Source: Pterobdella sp. o SKG-2022 (Eukaryota; Annelida; Clitellata; Hirudinida; Piscicolidae). Taken from it: DNA of 64,000 nt. Numbering within the stretch: position 1 is the stretch's first letter; every line of letters begins with the position of its first letter. Location of the stretch: NCBI GenBank assembly GCA_964035795.1, contig OZ038321.1, positions 4,902,200 through 4,966,199 on the forward strand, written 5' to 3'. The position numbers and the translations under genes are program-made. This document shows positions 37,760 through 50,080 of this stretch, one piece after another. The notes beneath the pieces were generated by a model. It was not told where the DNA came from. It made no database searches and was given only the letters and a program-made list of their open reading frames with translations.

Positions 37760-38150
37760 ATCAGACGTTGAACAATGTAATCAAACGTGCCTTTTACAAA
37801 GCTGGTTTTTATAACCAGCTAAAACCGGTAGGCTTTGACAGAGAGTACGGCAAACTGCCAAACGGACATTTTCCTGTTTGAAACAGGCAAATGCCTTATC
37901 TAGAACGACACTTTCGTTATCTCACTCAATATAAAAAGTAGCCAATTTTGATATGGCTTTTCAACAAGCAGAACTTATGAAAATACATAAATCCCGAAGC
38001 CTTGGGGATAGCCACATTTTCGTCCCAATAGCGGTTGAAACTATTGGTATCATTACGTCTCATGCTTTATCCTTTTGTTGGAACGATCCCAAAAGTCTAA
38101 AGGTTGTTTGAACGGTTATCACTGGTCATTGTTCGCTGCAACACTCAAGC
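37760..38150 (+). mobile_element. Decayed retroelement polymerase C-terminal fragment
   Basis: The plus strand reads NVIKRAFYKAGFYNQLKPVG and FDREYGKLPNGHF, then after breaks SHIFVPIAVETIGIITSHA. These blocks resemble, from memory, the C-terminus shared by a widespread invertebrate retroelement polymerase (KRAL...LEPVGL...DGKRPDG...FxPxAVET). Stops and shifts mark it as dead. It directly follows the AAAC array. Confidence 0.55.
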
Positions 38151-38665
38151 AATTCTTTGTGCGGTGGATTTTTATATTTTTCAACTTGTTATTTCTGCTT
38201 ATTCTTTTACTCACAGTTATTCATTGTGTGAGATTATTTATTTTTTGCAAATATTATTTTTATTTGATTTAATAGAACTTTGTGTAAAAATGCAATATTT
38301 ATTTCAATATCCAACGAAAGTTTTTTTTGCTTTTTCGTTTTGCCCCTTTAGTTAGATTTTTTATGAATACATTGTTTCGTTAATTTTTAGAAAGAATCTA
38401 TAAATTGTTTATGGTTTTGTTGAATTCTTTAAAAAGTTTTTTAGAATTTTTTTACATGTCATGGAATTTGTAGAATTAAATGATGAACTTATTAGTTATA
38501 TGTTGGTATAAAATTAAGGCTAACTTATCAAATTATTTTAAAAACAAAAAAAATATTTAACTTGTTTCAATTTTATGCTATTAAAACTTGAAAAGTTGAT
38601 TTTAAAATCCTTATTTAAGATTCAAAAACTGTGTTCATCATATAGCACCTAATTCAAACGTTAAA

Positions 38666-41600
38666 ATGGCTTCCAAAATGGACGATGTTTTAGCGGCAGG
38701 ATTAAAGAAAAAATCAACTCCATCGTCCGATGAAGTTGAATATTTGTTAGAAAATGAAGTAATTGATATTGATACTTTAAAACAATTTACAATCCCAAAA
38801 CGAAAATCACATAAACAAGGTTAGCTCCACACTATCCAAACATTAAGATTTACTATTATTTAAAAAATAATTTTTTTTCACATATTAGAAAAATTAATAA
38901 ATTATAATTTGATACATGCTTGCCATTCTCTTCTAATCGAAGCATTACTCAAATAAAATTAGAGTTTTCAGCAAAAGAATCGTAATGTGGATGTAAAATA
39001 CTAAATAAAGTTATAAACACTGCAAGATGTGATAACACGTGTCGAAATGATGAGTCCCGAGATGGGGGAGTTAGTGAGGATGGTGAAGCAGGCTTATAAA
39101 CACAGGGACAGTTCAGACACGTTTGTTTACTCAAGACCACGCATTGTGCACAATGCTTCTTTACTCAACAAAGTCAGTTTAAAATCTTCATTTTTTAATC
39201 ATTTCTTGATTTTCTTGCTGAAATGTAGATCAAACATCTATTCACTTTTCATATATTATATAGGGATATTTTTGGGTGTTTAGATATGCTAACTAAAGTT
39301 GAGATTTTTTCTTTTTTTAAATTAAAATATAAATCATTTCATCTATTTGAATTTTATTTATCAATTCCAAATGAAAATATAAAATTATTCAATAGTTCAC
39401 TAATAAGAAAAAGCGAATGAGGTCGGAAGGATACACAGACAAGGAACTCCAAGAAACATTTGTATTCTTGTATTTTGAAGATGATTATAAGGTATTTTAT
39501 ATAATTTAACAAAATCATACCACCCTAAGTTTATTTCATACAACATCTTTCAGATAAAAATCATTTTTATTATAGTTAACTATTTCGTTTTTTGCAAGAA
39601 ATGATCTAGTAATAAACTTCAATTAAGCTTTCACTAGCTATCAAACCAATGATGATAACTTTTTTGTTAATTAAACCTAACTAGATTGAGCTATAAAATT
39701 TCTTGTTTTAATACATACAAAATTCCAATAGTATTATCATATTTAAATAGTTTCAAAGAGACATTCTATGTCTTTAATAAATTATTATGGATTTTGTATA
39801 TTTTCTTCAAATTATGAGGAATTTTTCAAAATCAAAATAATTCATTTAGATAAGCAATTTTAATAATTTTTGCAAGGCATGTAATGTGTGTAGGGATGGT
39901 GTCAGCATCAAGAACTCCACCCTTACCTGCCTGGGAGACCCTGAAATGGGTGCATATCATTTATGAATATTTTAAGCCAAATTATTTCATACTCTGTTTT
40001 TTTTTCTAATATTTATTATCTTATATAAAATATTTTGGTTTCTATGTTGTATAACCTAGAACTGGATGGCCGTGGCCATTGATAGAAAGATATGAAAAAT
40101 GTTGAGAAAGGGTTTTCTCCAACAGGAAACAGGCGACATCAGTCACCGACCCTAGTAATAATAATAAACTAGTTAACTTTTAGAAATGGATCCATCTTGT
40201 AATCAATTTCTGAGGCACATTTTAGGGCAATTCGCTTTAAATAAATGCAAATTTAAAAATAATTTTTGGAATATATAAGCATTTTTTATATATATATATA
40301 TATTTATATTGCTCACATGAATTAGCATCCTGTGAAACTTTCAATTGAGTGATCAAAACCCTCATTTGGGGACAACCTGATGTTGGACTTTTTTAAATGA
40401 AATTGACTTGATGTTTATTGTATGTAACTGATTTTAGGGGTGTATGTGAGCAGATACTCAGATGTGCTATCAAGCAAGAGTTTCAAGAACAAGGCCACTG
40501 GGACCCTTCTCATCTTCAAACTCATCAAGGTTCCATTAGTTGTGAATGTTTCATCATTGTTATTCTTTATGTTTATCACCATGCTTCAGCCTGGATTGGA
40601 TATTTGTGGGATTCAATATTGCTTATTGTTTGTTTCCCCAGTTTTTTCATGAAAGTATATCCGTTTTTTTCGTATAAAATAATTTTATATAGTATAACCC
40701 CTTAAAATGCTTTTATAATATGAAGAAAATAAATAATCGTGATGATTGTAAAGGGTAGAGTGAAGGTGATGTTGGACAAATCAACAGTAGCCCTTGACCC
40801 ATCCCCCAACTTTGACTGCCACATACTCAAGCCTTCACACAGTCTGGACCACTGTGCCACCAATGAACTTTTTGAAGCTTCACAGGTACTTATGCAGTCC
40901 CAATTGTTTTATTGTTCCAGTAGCTGTATAACCCATGCAAGCATGGGAACTCATGTAAAATGATTAACCATCTAATCTCATGTGAATGAAATAAAAAGGC
41001 TTCAAATAAGTTATAACAAACAGTGATAATTTTATTGTATTATTTCGTAAGCTTTCACACTGAGTTATATGCTTAGGGGCGTGTTGGTTGATTTCAACTT
41101 TAATCTATAAAAGGAAAATTTCATAGATTAAAAATGCTTAAATATCTTGTTATAAGTCTCAACCAAAATAAAACTCTATCAATTACTTATCAGCTTTGAT
41201 ATAAATTATCCAATAATTCAAATAGATAATACTTGCATCTCTAGATGTATGTGTATGAATACATGGAGGACTCGGAGCTGGCCAACCAACCCTCCCAATT
41301 GCTGCCTTATGCCCTCCTCACGTTCAGGTGCTGTTGTTATTAGTATGAAATTCACTAAAAAAATTTTATGTTGTTCATAGACTAAGACTTTTTAAACTTT
41401 AGTTTGGGAGCATCAAAGATTAGTGGGATATTTGGTTGTTTGATGCTCATTGACCATTTGATACTCTCAATAAGCTAGGCCAGTTCTTTTTGAGTCACAT
41501 CAGTCTTTCATTTCACCATCATATTTCAATTACTTTCGATGTATTTTGTAATAAGGGTCTGCTTAGATTGATTAGAATGATGTTGACATTAAATAACCTT

Positions 41601-44600
41601 AGGTATGACAAGCAGTCTCGAAGCCCCAACCATTTAGAATCCATCTCTTCAAAATAGTCAGTTTCTTTCTACTATGTACTCATGCTCCAGTGATGTTTGC
41701 ATTTTGTTTAATAACTAAATTAGCTTCATACAAAACCAATTTAAATTGAACATTTATTAACTGAATATCATGAAGCTTTCTGTAAGATGTCTGTATACTT
41801 CACTTGATGATGGCAGGCATTTATGAAAAGCATTGTGCAATTCAAAAGTGTTTGATTTAGATTGTTTTTATTTAAATCAAGTATAAACTTATTTTCAACC
41901 TTCTGCTTAATCAAGCCAAAGATGAGATAAGAATGATCCCTTAAAAACAGTAAGAAATCAGTGAAGCGGAAGTCTGATCGGAACAGTGAGTTAATGCACA
42001 AGAAACACAAACACATCATCCGCAAGGCCATCAGCTCAGGCCAGCAAGCATTTGAATCTTCCTACCAGCCCTACCACTCCAACCACAGCCATCCATTTGT
42101 GCCTCCCAAGGACCAACAGCTGTGGAGTGGTGACTTCAAGGTGGCAGAAGTATCCCTGGGCACAGTGATTCTACAATCATCATGTCCCCTCATTGACTCA
42201 TCTCTTCTGTTTGTTCTGATATCTTTTATTTGTGTTTGTTGTTTAAATTTGATTGGATGAATTTCATTTAAATATCACTATTCTTATTGTTATCATTGTT
42301 TCACAAAATATTTGATAGTTTTCTTAAAAATCAAATATCTAGTATTTTTCGAAATTTCCTAGTTTTATACTTATTCAAAAAAAGCTTTGTTAGCTCAATT
42401 TGTAAAACATCAGACTTAAAAATCCCTTAAACATTTCTAATAATGAGTATTCAAACGAATTCAGAAAATGGGAGTTGAAGGTGGAGCGTCAGATAAAGTT
42501 AGCAACATTGAATGAATTGATACTGGACAGTCTAGTGAGGCTGGACCTTCGTAAGGAGACAATGGTACACAAGCACCTGAGTGTGTCTTGTGGTCTTCTG
42601 CACCCCTCGTGCAGGGCCTCTGAGCAGTTCACCACCTACCTCGAGCACCTTCTCACCAATAAAATGGTAAGTTTCTGTTCAATGTTTTTGTATATGTTTA
42701 TAATATACAATTATGAATAAAATGATGCAGGCATCAACTTCAGGAGTTTCTGGGCCACAATATAGTTGACTTAATCTAACTTGATGTTAATGAGACAAAA
42801 AATGTTAAATGAGTAATAATAATCACGTTTCTTGTGTATTCAATATATCTATTTAATATATCAGTCTCCATCATCACCATCCTCATCCTTAAACGTTATT
42901 TGTTCCTTTTCACCAAGGGTTTGATCTCATTATTTCACATATTCAGTCTATCTCAATCCTAATTGAAAAATCCCTCATAAACACAACACAACAACTGACG
43001 GCAGGTGGGGTATGCAGTTTTATCAGGTCACTTGGAGGTGTACATCCTGCCCATATACTTTGTGAGGGATTACTGCCTGGTGTCCAATGAGGATGCCCAC
43101 AAGCCCATGTTGTGTTGTCTGTTTGTGTGCAAGGAGTCCATCAACACTATGATTAGAGGTCTCTGGAGGGAGGGGTATCAACGTTTTTCTCAACCAGATT
43201 CAAAATTGTGTTATACTAATTTGTGCTTTTTTATTTTAATTTTTTAACATATTTTCAAAAAGTTTGTAATCCTTTTTTTAAATAATTTTTTTGAAGAGCA
43301 CTTGAAGAACTGTGCCATGCTGGAGAACGCCATAAACGAGGAAGAGTCGTCATTGTTGTGCAACTTCATTGAGGCACCTGCTTCCCCCGAACCAGAGTCA
43401 GAACAGCTCTCAATGAACATTAGAGATCCTAGGATTCGTTTCAAAACCAAATCAACCAAGGTGAACCCCAACGATCCAACCACCACCAAACCAGGAATTT
43501 CTGACAAGTGTGTCATTGCTTCAAGTCGTTTGATGATGTTGTTTGAGAACATGGCCACATTACAAGAAGCCACTAAAAATGAACGCTTAAACAAACTTCA
43601 AAGTTCTAAGCCAGAAAATAGAGCAGATAAAAAACTGCCTTTAGATAAAAAAGTAGACAAAAGTCGATCAAATACAATGATGAAGTTGAATAAAAATGAT
43701 CCAAGAGCTAGAAAGATTGAGGCCAAAGACACGTCTAATAAGGTTGAGACTCAATTGAAACCACCAATTATCTCCGAAACCCCTGTTGAAAAAATCAAAG
43801 TAGAAGTGTCAGACAAGCCTAGTGACTCTAAAGCAGGTACAGAAGCGAATAAGAAGTTTGTCCTTCCTGAGATAGTGTATGCCACTGCCATTGCAGACCC
43901 CAAAGTTAGGCAGTTGCTGGAAGATTTGAAAAACAAAAATATCATTGGCCTTGGAGCCAAGTCTCAAAAGGAAACGCCCGAAGAAGCTAAAAGTCAACTC
44001 GAAGCTGAAAATACTTTCGATAAAAAAGATAACACAGAAAACGCCAATAATTCATTAAGTCCAAACAGAGAGCTTGATTTCAAGTCCCCCCCACAAGATT
44101 TCCATAATGCAGTAGTTCAACAGCCCATACAAGCACCACCTTTCACTAGTCCTCCCAGGATAGAAGAAGCACAAAAAGACGATACTAACTTCACAAACGA
44201 AGGACCACAGTTTTCTAATTACAATGAAAACTACAATTATAATCCTGATTATAACATGAACCAACCACCGCCATTTTTGAGGGATGGTAATCGTTTCAGA
44301 AATGATTTCAACTCGTTTAGAGGTCGGCCATTCAGACCATTTCACCCGAGGAATCGAATGATGCCTCCAATGGAGCCTTCAGAACACCGAAGAAGGTTTC
44401 CCAATGCTCTTCCTGACCCTAAATCTTTCCAACAATCCTACATGGAGCAACCTCCAAATCACCAGCCCTTTCACCACCAACAACATGAAAATGCACCTCG
44501 GCAGCCCCATCATCAGCCTGAAGAACAACAGACACACCAACCCCCCCCACAAAACCAACAACCATTGCCTCACTTCAACCTACCAATACTCCATCCGCCT

Positions 44601-44843
44601 CCCAATCATTTTATATCGTCTAATAGACACCAAAGCCCGTCGCATCATCACCAACCTCAATTGCCACACCACCAACAACCATACCACCAACAACAAAATC
44701 GGTTTAATGAACAAAAGAGCTCACCAAGCAGATTCTCAAATAAGCATGACCCCAGGATCAAAAGATCTAGGTTTGATAAAAGCACTCCCAATGAAAACCA
44801 TAATAATAGTCACCATGACCACAATAGGTACAATAGAACTTGA
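38666..44843 (+). CDS. TASOR: TASOR-like protein (DUF3715 / pseudo-PARP family)
   Basis: In vertebrates TASOR is the core of the HUSH silencing complex and carries an inactive PARP-like DUF3715 domain and a SPOC-like domain. Exons: 38666-38819, 39027-39172, 39408-39491, 39877-39949, 40438-40529, 40754-40885, 41245-41327, 41951-42208, 42465-42666, 43005-43182, 43297-44843; all phases agree, 982 codons plus stop. DUF3715 blocks in order: KKRMRSEGYTDKELQETF, LGDPEMGVYVSRYSDV, IFKLIKGRVKVM, FDCHI, YVYEYMED and LPYALLTF (about residues 100-255). LWSGDFKVAEVSLG and later hydrophobic strands (about 310-460) could be the SPOC-like part. The last exon is disordered and rich in Asn, Gln, His and Pro, with repeated DPR motifs. 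Weakest splice choice: donor at 42208. Alternatives in the same superfamily are TASOR2 and TEX15; I favour TASOR from the SPOC-like segment. Confidence 0.72.
40059..40167 (+). mobile_element. RTE-like LINE 3' end, strongly 5'-truncated
   Basis: Matches the 3' terminus of the LINE at 1281-2640: WMAVAIDRK and KGFLQQE codons, then GCGACATCAGTCACCGACCC followed by a TAATAATAATAA tail. It lies in a TASOR-like intron, same strand as the gene. Confidence 0.85.
41768..41810. repeat. dispersed motif (C)ATGAAGCTTTCTGTAAG, copy
   Basis: Diverged copy of the CGAAGCTTTTCGTAAG repeat, followed by TACTTCACTTGATGATGG. It lies in a TASOR-like intron. Confidence 0.4.
42855..42940 (-). mobile_element. LINE 3'-end fragment
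   Basis: The minus strand reads CAAACCCTTGGTGAAAAGGA, similar to the 3' end of the LINE at 11710-12741, then ATC/GAT trinucleotides. It lies in a TASOR-like intron. Confidence 0.5.
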
Positions 44844-47800
44844 TTTTTGCATTTAAGAGAAATTTCAAACAGTTTTTGTAAATAATAAATAAGTGTTAAG
44901 TTTTTCACTTTATCAAGTACCTACCTATATACCATATGCTAGCGATGGTGCCCAATTTATAATATAAGGTTGGACTTCGTATAATTATTTAAATATATAT
45001 TTATAGGTTATGTCTATATATTAATTTATTTTTCAAATTAAGAATTAATTAATGTTTTAAAGTGATATTATAAATTGAGTGATATTTCGAGTATAGTATA
45101 ATTTAACTGCTTATAAAAAAATATGGTTACATGACAAAAGGGATGCGTGGTTTAAGATGAAAATAACTAGAAACCACCATCAAACACAGCATCATCTTAA
45201 AGTTTTACATGCAAGTATGAGGTTTTAATTTTCTTTAAATGGCTTCAAGCAAGTTTGAAGCCTTATAAACTAAGACGTACAAAACACTGCTAAAATGCTC
45301 GAAAGATGGGATGTAATGAAAAGTATTCTATGTAAAAGGTGACCTGACCACAACAATGCCCCAATCCATCGTCATGAGAATAAAGAACTGTATGGACAAA
45401 AAACAAAGGCGTTTTGAAGATTTAAGAGTGTGATTGTAAATTCGAGCGGTGTGTTGAGTGATTGCTCTTTATTATAATCAGCATGCGTTTTGAATTATAA
45501 TGCTATCTTTTTGGTCTGTTTGCCCTTTATGCATTTTTACCAGTTTAAAAGTGGCTAATATATTCATGCAATTATTATGGGTTTTTTTGCTGTAATTATA
45601 ATACTTTAGACAACTCTTCAACTATTTGGATGTCAATAAATTAAAGTTATTTGTTAGTTCTTCTTAACGTTAAAACATGTCTAAAAAGTTTTATGAATTC
45701 ATTTTTATACAAAATGCTGATACGAGTATAGAAAATATAGTTAGTAATAAAGATAATTGAAGACATGTGTGTGGATCGGCTTTGAGTGTTATGAGCTGGT
45801 ATTCCGGGAAGCAAGAAATTGTTAAACATGAAATTAAAAAAAAAATTATTCTACTAAAAAAAGTCTAACTGCTAAAATTTTTTTCTATTTTGAATTACGT
45901 GTATTTGCAGTTTTCGCATTAGTTTTTGTGTATGGAAATAAAGAGGTATTGGCATTGAATTCTAGAAACTGTTTTCAAGTAAAACAAAACTCTATGAAAT
46001 AAAAAAAAATTTGTAAAAAAAGAATGAAAATTATGTGAGAACTTACATAGTTTAAACATATCGAGTTCTCAAAAACTAAATAAAAATTTAAAAAGAATTT
46101 TCGGTTTTCTTGCAAAGATTGATGTTATTTACTGTATTAACATAAAACTTATGCTAAAGTTTTCTCTTAAACGAGTGGAAAATATAATTGGAATCTGCAC
46201 AGATGTATACGGACGAATGATAAAGAGGAAAAGATGCGGTTTCATGTATCCCCTTTCGGGAAACTCGTTTGTTTTCATAACTTACATTTCTTAATAATCC
46301 TTTTATAAATAAAACTTTCCTATGGGTTCAACAGTATACTTTTTTGTTATACTTGTGTGATATAATAAAAAATATTTGAAATGAATACTTGCTGAAAAGT
46401 AAGTCTGACAAAACGCATAATCACTTCTACTATAATATAATGTACTTCAATGATAAGTAACAATGTTTTGAAGTTCAATGCGTTTTATTTTTTACAAACG
46501 AATTCTTTGAAAGGGAACTAAAATAACGTTTGAACTAGAAATAAAAGTACCATAATCTTTTTAAAAAACTATTTCCATCGAAAGACCTTCAACTGAATAT
46601 TAATTACAAATAAATAAAAAACAATAAACCAAAATTTAAATGATTAAACTTTGACAAACAATAATTCATAATAAGTAAGGTATAAAGTTGAGTGAAGACA
46701 ACATCAATTAGACAAGTAATGTTAAACAGATGTCTTTATGACTACTGGACCCTCGCAATGACTACCTTCAATACATTCATCAATCTCGCCCATTCACTCT
46801 TATAAAAAACGGGTTTTGAATAATATGATGTGAAAAACGTAATACCAGTTCAAAATATCAGCAATTTGCTTTTTAATGGCTTTTTTAATGTATTTAAATT
46901 AATTTATTTAAAAACCAAAAGTGAAAAGCTATAAATTACTCTCGTTATGTTTGATAGGATTTTTTCTTAATACAAACAAACTTCAATTCAGGGAAGAATC
47001 AATTGTAAACTCAGATATAAACCAAGCATTTCTCTAAACACACATCTTCACATTCTACTCAAAAAGCCCTCGAAACAGCAATTATTAATTAAAAAAATTC
47101 ACCTTGAAAATAAGTAAAAAATTTCTTGAAAAAATTAAAACTTTTCGTTAAATAATACAACTAATATGAATATATAAGAGTATTATTTAAACTAGAGTCT
47201 AGAAAGTTTACAAAGTAATTAGTGTTTGAGTAATTAATGGGAGAAAGCAACATTTTGTAAGATAATACAATATAATGCAAACTTATTGAATACGTAACGA
47301 TGAAGAGAGCCTATTATAAGGTTCAATACATTATGATTAAGTCTGAAAGGATATTAATACATTATCTCAAAATAACTTCAACTATAACTAATGATAATCA
47401 AATTTCATAATTATAGAAAAAACAAACACTTTTTGGGTATTTTTATTAAAAAATAAATTTCATTAACATATTAAAATCTTTTTTTTTGAATAAGTTAAAC
47501 TATGAATAGTAATAACTAAATTTTTTAACACACAATTAAACTAAATTAATGTTAGCCTCTTGTGTTGGAAAGATATGAAAAGGCTAATAACCATTATGTT
47601 ATTCAGTATCAATGTACAAGTACCCTATCAAAACTTGTTCAGCTAATACATGCTTTGTATGATGAAGATAACTAGCATCTTGGTTATTTTTCAAATGTAT
47701 TAAGATGCTAAACATACTTTTTTCAATCAACAGAGTTTTACTGAAAATTTTTAATATAAAAAATGCAAAAAAAATTCATTAGAATTAATTAAGTATTAAA

Positions 47801-50080
47801 TAGTATTATTTAATCAATTTATTCAAATCGACTGAAATAAATTAAACTAACAAAAGTAGTTAAGTAATGATTTTTCACTAGCCACAACAAAATGAGTACA
47901 TTTAAGAAAACTAATAAATTTCATTGAAATACAAAGCTTTTCGTTAACTAAGTAACATTTTCAAGTAATAATTACGTAATCCATAAAAATAACAATCAAA
48001 GCATTAAGACAAACACATTTAAGCAACAGCGATAGTGCAACGGCTAAATAGACTACATTAGATGTTGTAATAAGTGGTTTGAACGCTAATGGTCTTCGTT
48101 ATCATTGGCACCAAACTTTTACGTTGAGCTTGTGTGTGCTTCTGTGAGCTACCGTTTTTGTTATGAGATTGATATTTTGAGAAAAAGTTGGTATTTACTG
48201 TAAACATTTTATGGCATTTTTTTAATTTTAAATTTTAAATCTAGAATTGATATTTTGAAAGTTATTTTAAGATTTAAAATTATTAATCGGAAATTGATAG
48301 TGTAAAAGTTGTTTGAAAATTTAAAATTATGAATTAAATTTACATATTGAATTATGAAAAACTGTTATGGTGGCGAAGAAACCTAAAACGCCATAAGGCT
48401 CAAATAACGGTGCTTATGACGATAATAAATGAATATAACATCAATAACCAGAGAATATAAATTTTTTTGCAACATTTAATTGATAAATACATCATAAAAT
48501 ATAGTTCAGAGCAGATTTGTACGATATGTTAACACTTTTACAGATTAAAGTTGAATAAGAAACAATTGATAATGATACGCTGATGGAAAAGCTTTGTGAT
48601 TAAATATATATGAGTCTTGCATTCAAAACCATTGGGTATAATAAGTGTTAGACCAGAGTTTAAACAATTTAAATCTATTAAACTCATTTAATATATCAGT
48701 AACGTATAACCGCAGAATAAGCATTTAAAATCTATTGACACTTATTCAATATACTAATGATGTTTATACCGCAGAATAAGCAATGTAACTTCATTACAAT
48801 CTCTATTACCAAAACTAAAAGTTACGCAACTTATACAACCTATACAAAGTTCAATCATATAAACTGTTGGAGCCAAACACTCGGGCCAATTATTCAGAAG
48901 TTTCTGCAACATCTCATCGACATTGAATGAATTTTTAAACTATGGCTCTCTTTAGTACCTCAGTGTTTCATATTATGATTAAACTATTATCGTAGTTTTA
49001 TTTAAAGACAGCTAAGTAAGCTCAACTGAACCTAATATTTAATAGGATTTTAAAATCATTTATTTATTTATTTATTATTTTTTCTTTAGGTGTACTTTAC
49101 TGCAAGTTGAAATTAATGGATATATTAAAGCAAAAGTCTTCCTTCAGTTGAAATATATAGCAAGTTGAAAGAAATATAATAAATTGTGCGTCGAAATCCA
49201 ATACAAAACCACATCCACATTAAACTTTATTTCATCAAAGTTTGACAAAAATGAGAATTTTCACAGATAAATTTAAAAAATAACTATAATTTTCGATAAG
49301 TTTTATGATGAGGTTTTACAAATTAAAAATCATAGTTTTTTAAAATGAATTGAATCTGTGAAAATTTTCATTCTTAACGACTAAAACATAGTTATCGGTA
49401 AAAAGACACATACTATGTCTCTAAAGATTATTCATTATATTTTTCATTAATATTCCATTAAATTTTTCTCTATATACATCCCTCATCTATTAATCACTAT
49501 GCTCTCTAATAATAAAAGATATTTCCTAAATAACTACAATGCATCTTAAAATTTCTGTGTACTTAATAGAAGTGAATCTTCAAAGGAAAGCTACATCATC
49601 TAATTGCAAACCTAGATAAGTTTACCTCTAATGAGTAACTTCTATATATTGTTCATATCACTGAGCAAGTTATTCAATTAAACTGTTCAAATATATTTTT
49701 CAAATTAATCAAAAACTATTTTTATGCTATTTATTTTATTAGACAAATCGTTTAATTAAATTTCTTAAATACATTATGTTTTTAAATTCAATTAAAAATA
49801 ACCCATGTTACTATTTAAGGTATTGAAAAAATTTACGTGAAAAAAGGACCTGCATAGACACATTTCATTTAAGCTTCTATATAAGCTTTCACGTACATTT
49901 TCTTTATATATATATATATATAAATATATACTAACAGTTATAAATGAAGTTTTAGCATCATGGTAAGAGATTCGAAACTTTGAGTCGAGCTTTATTGAAA
50001 ACTTTTGAGTTTTGTGAATGTATTTTAAAATCAAAACCCTATCAAAATAAATAAAAAATAGTTTTTCTAAATAATAAATA
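44844..50080. other. Gene-poor region between TASOR-like and the LAR phosphatase
   Basis: Over 5 kb of AT-rich sequence. Short open frames exist on both strands but none has codon structure, splice context or motifs. Contains one CGAAGCTTTTCGTAAG-type repeat (47930-47968) and one foldback (49250-49376). The first few hundred bases should be the TASOR-like 3' UTR. Confidence 0.6.
49250..49376. repeat. Foldback element related to 31050-31227
   Basis: Outer arms AATGAGAATTTTCACAGAT and ATCTGTGAAAATTTTCATT, with a middle ACTATAATTTTCGATAAG that matches the inner part of the foldback at 31050-31227 and a half-copy near 35305. More mismatches than that copy. Confidence 0.75.

Noticed and set aside
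37402..37771. Open frames of over 100 codons on both strands (TNKQ and VCLF repeats)
   Set aside because: Pure translation of the (AAAC)n array; no sequence outside the repeat.
43244..44573. Several minus-strand and shifted-frame open readings
   Set aside because: Shadows of the 1547-base last exon of the TASOR-like gene.
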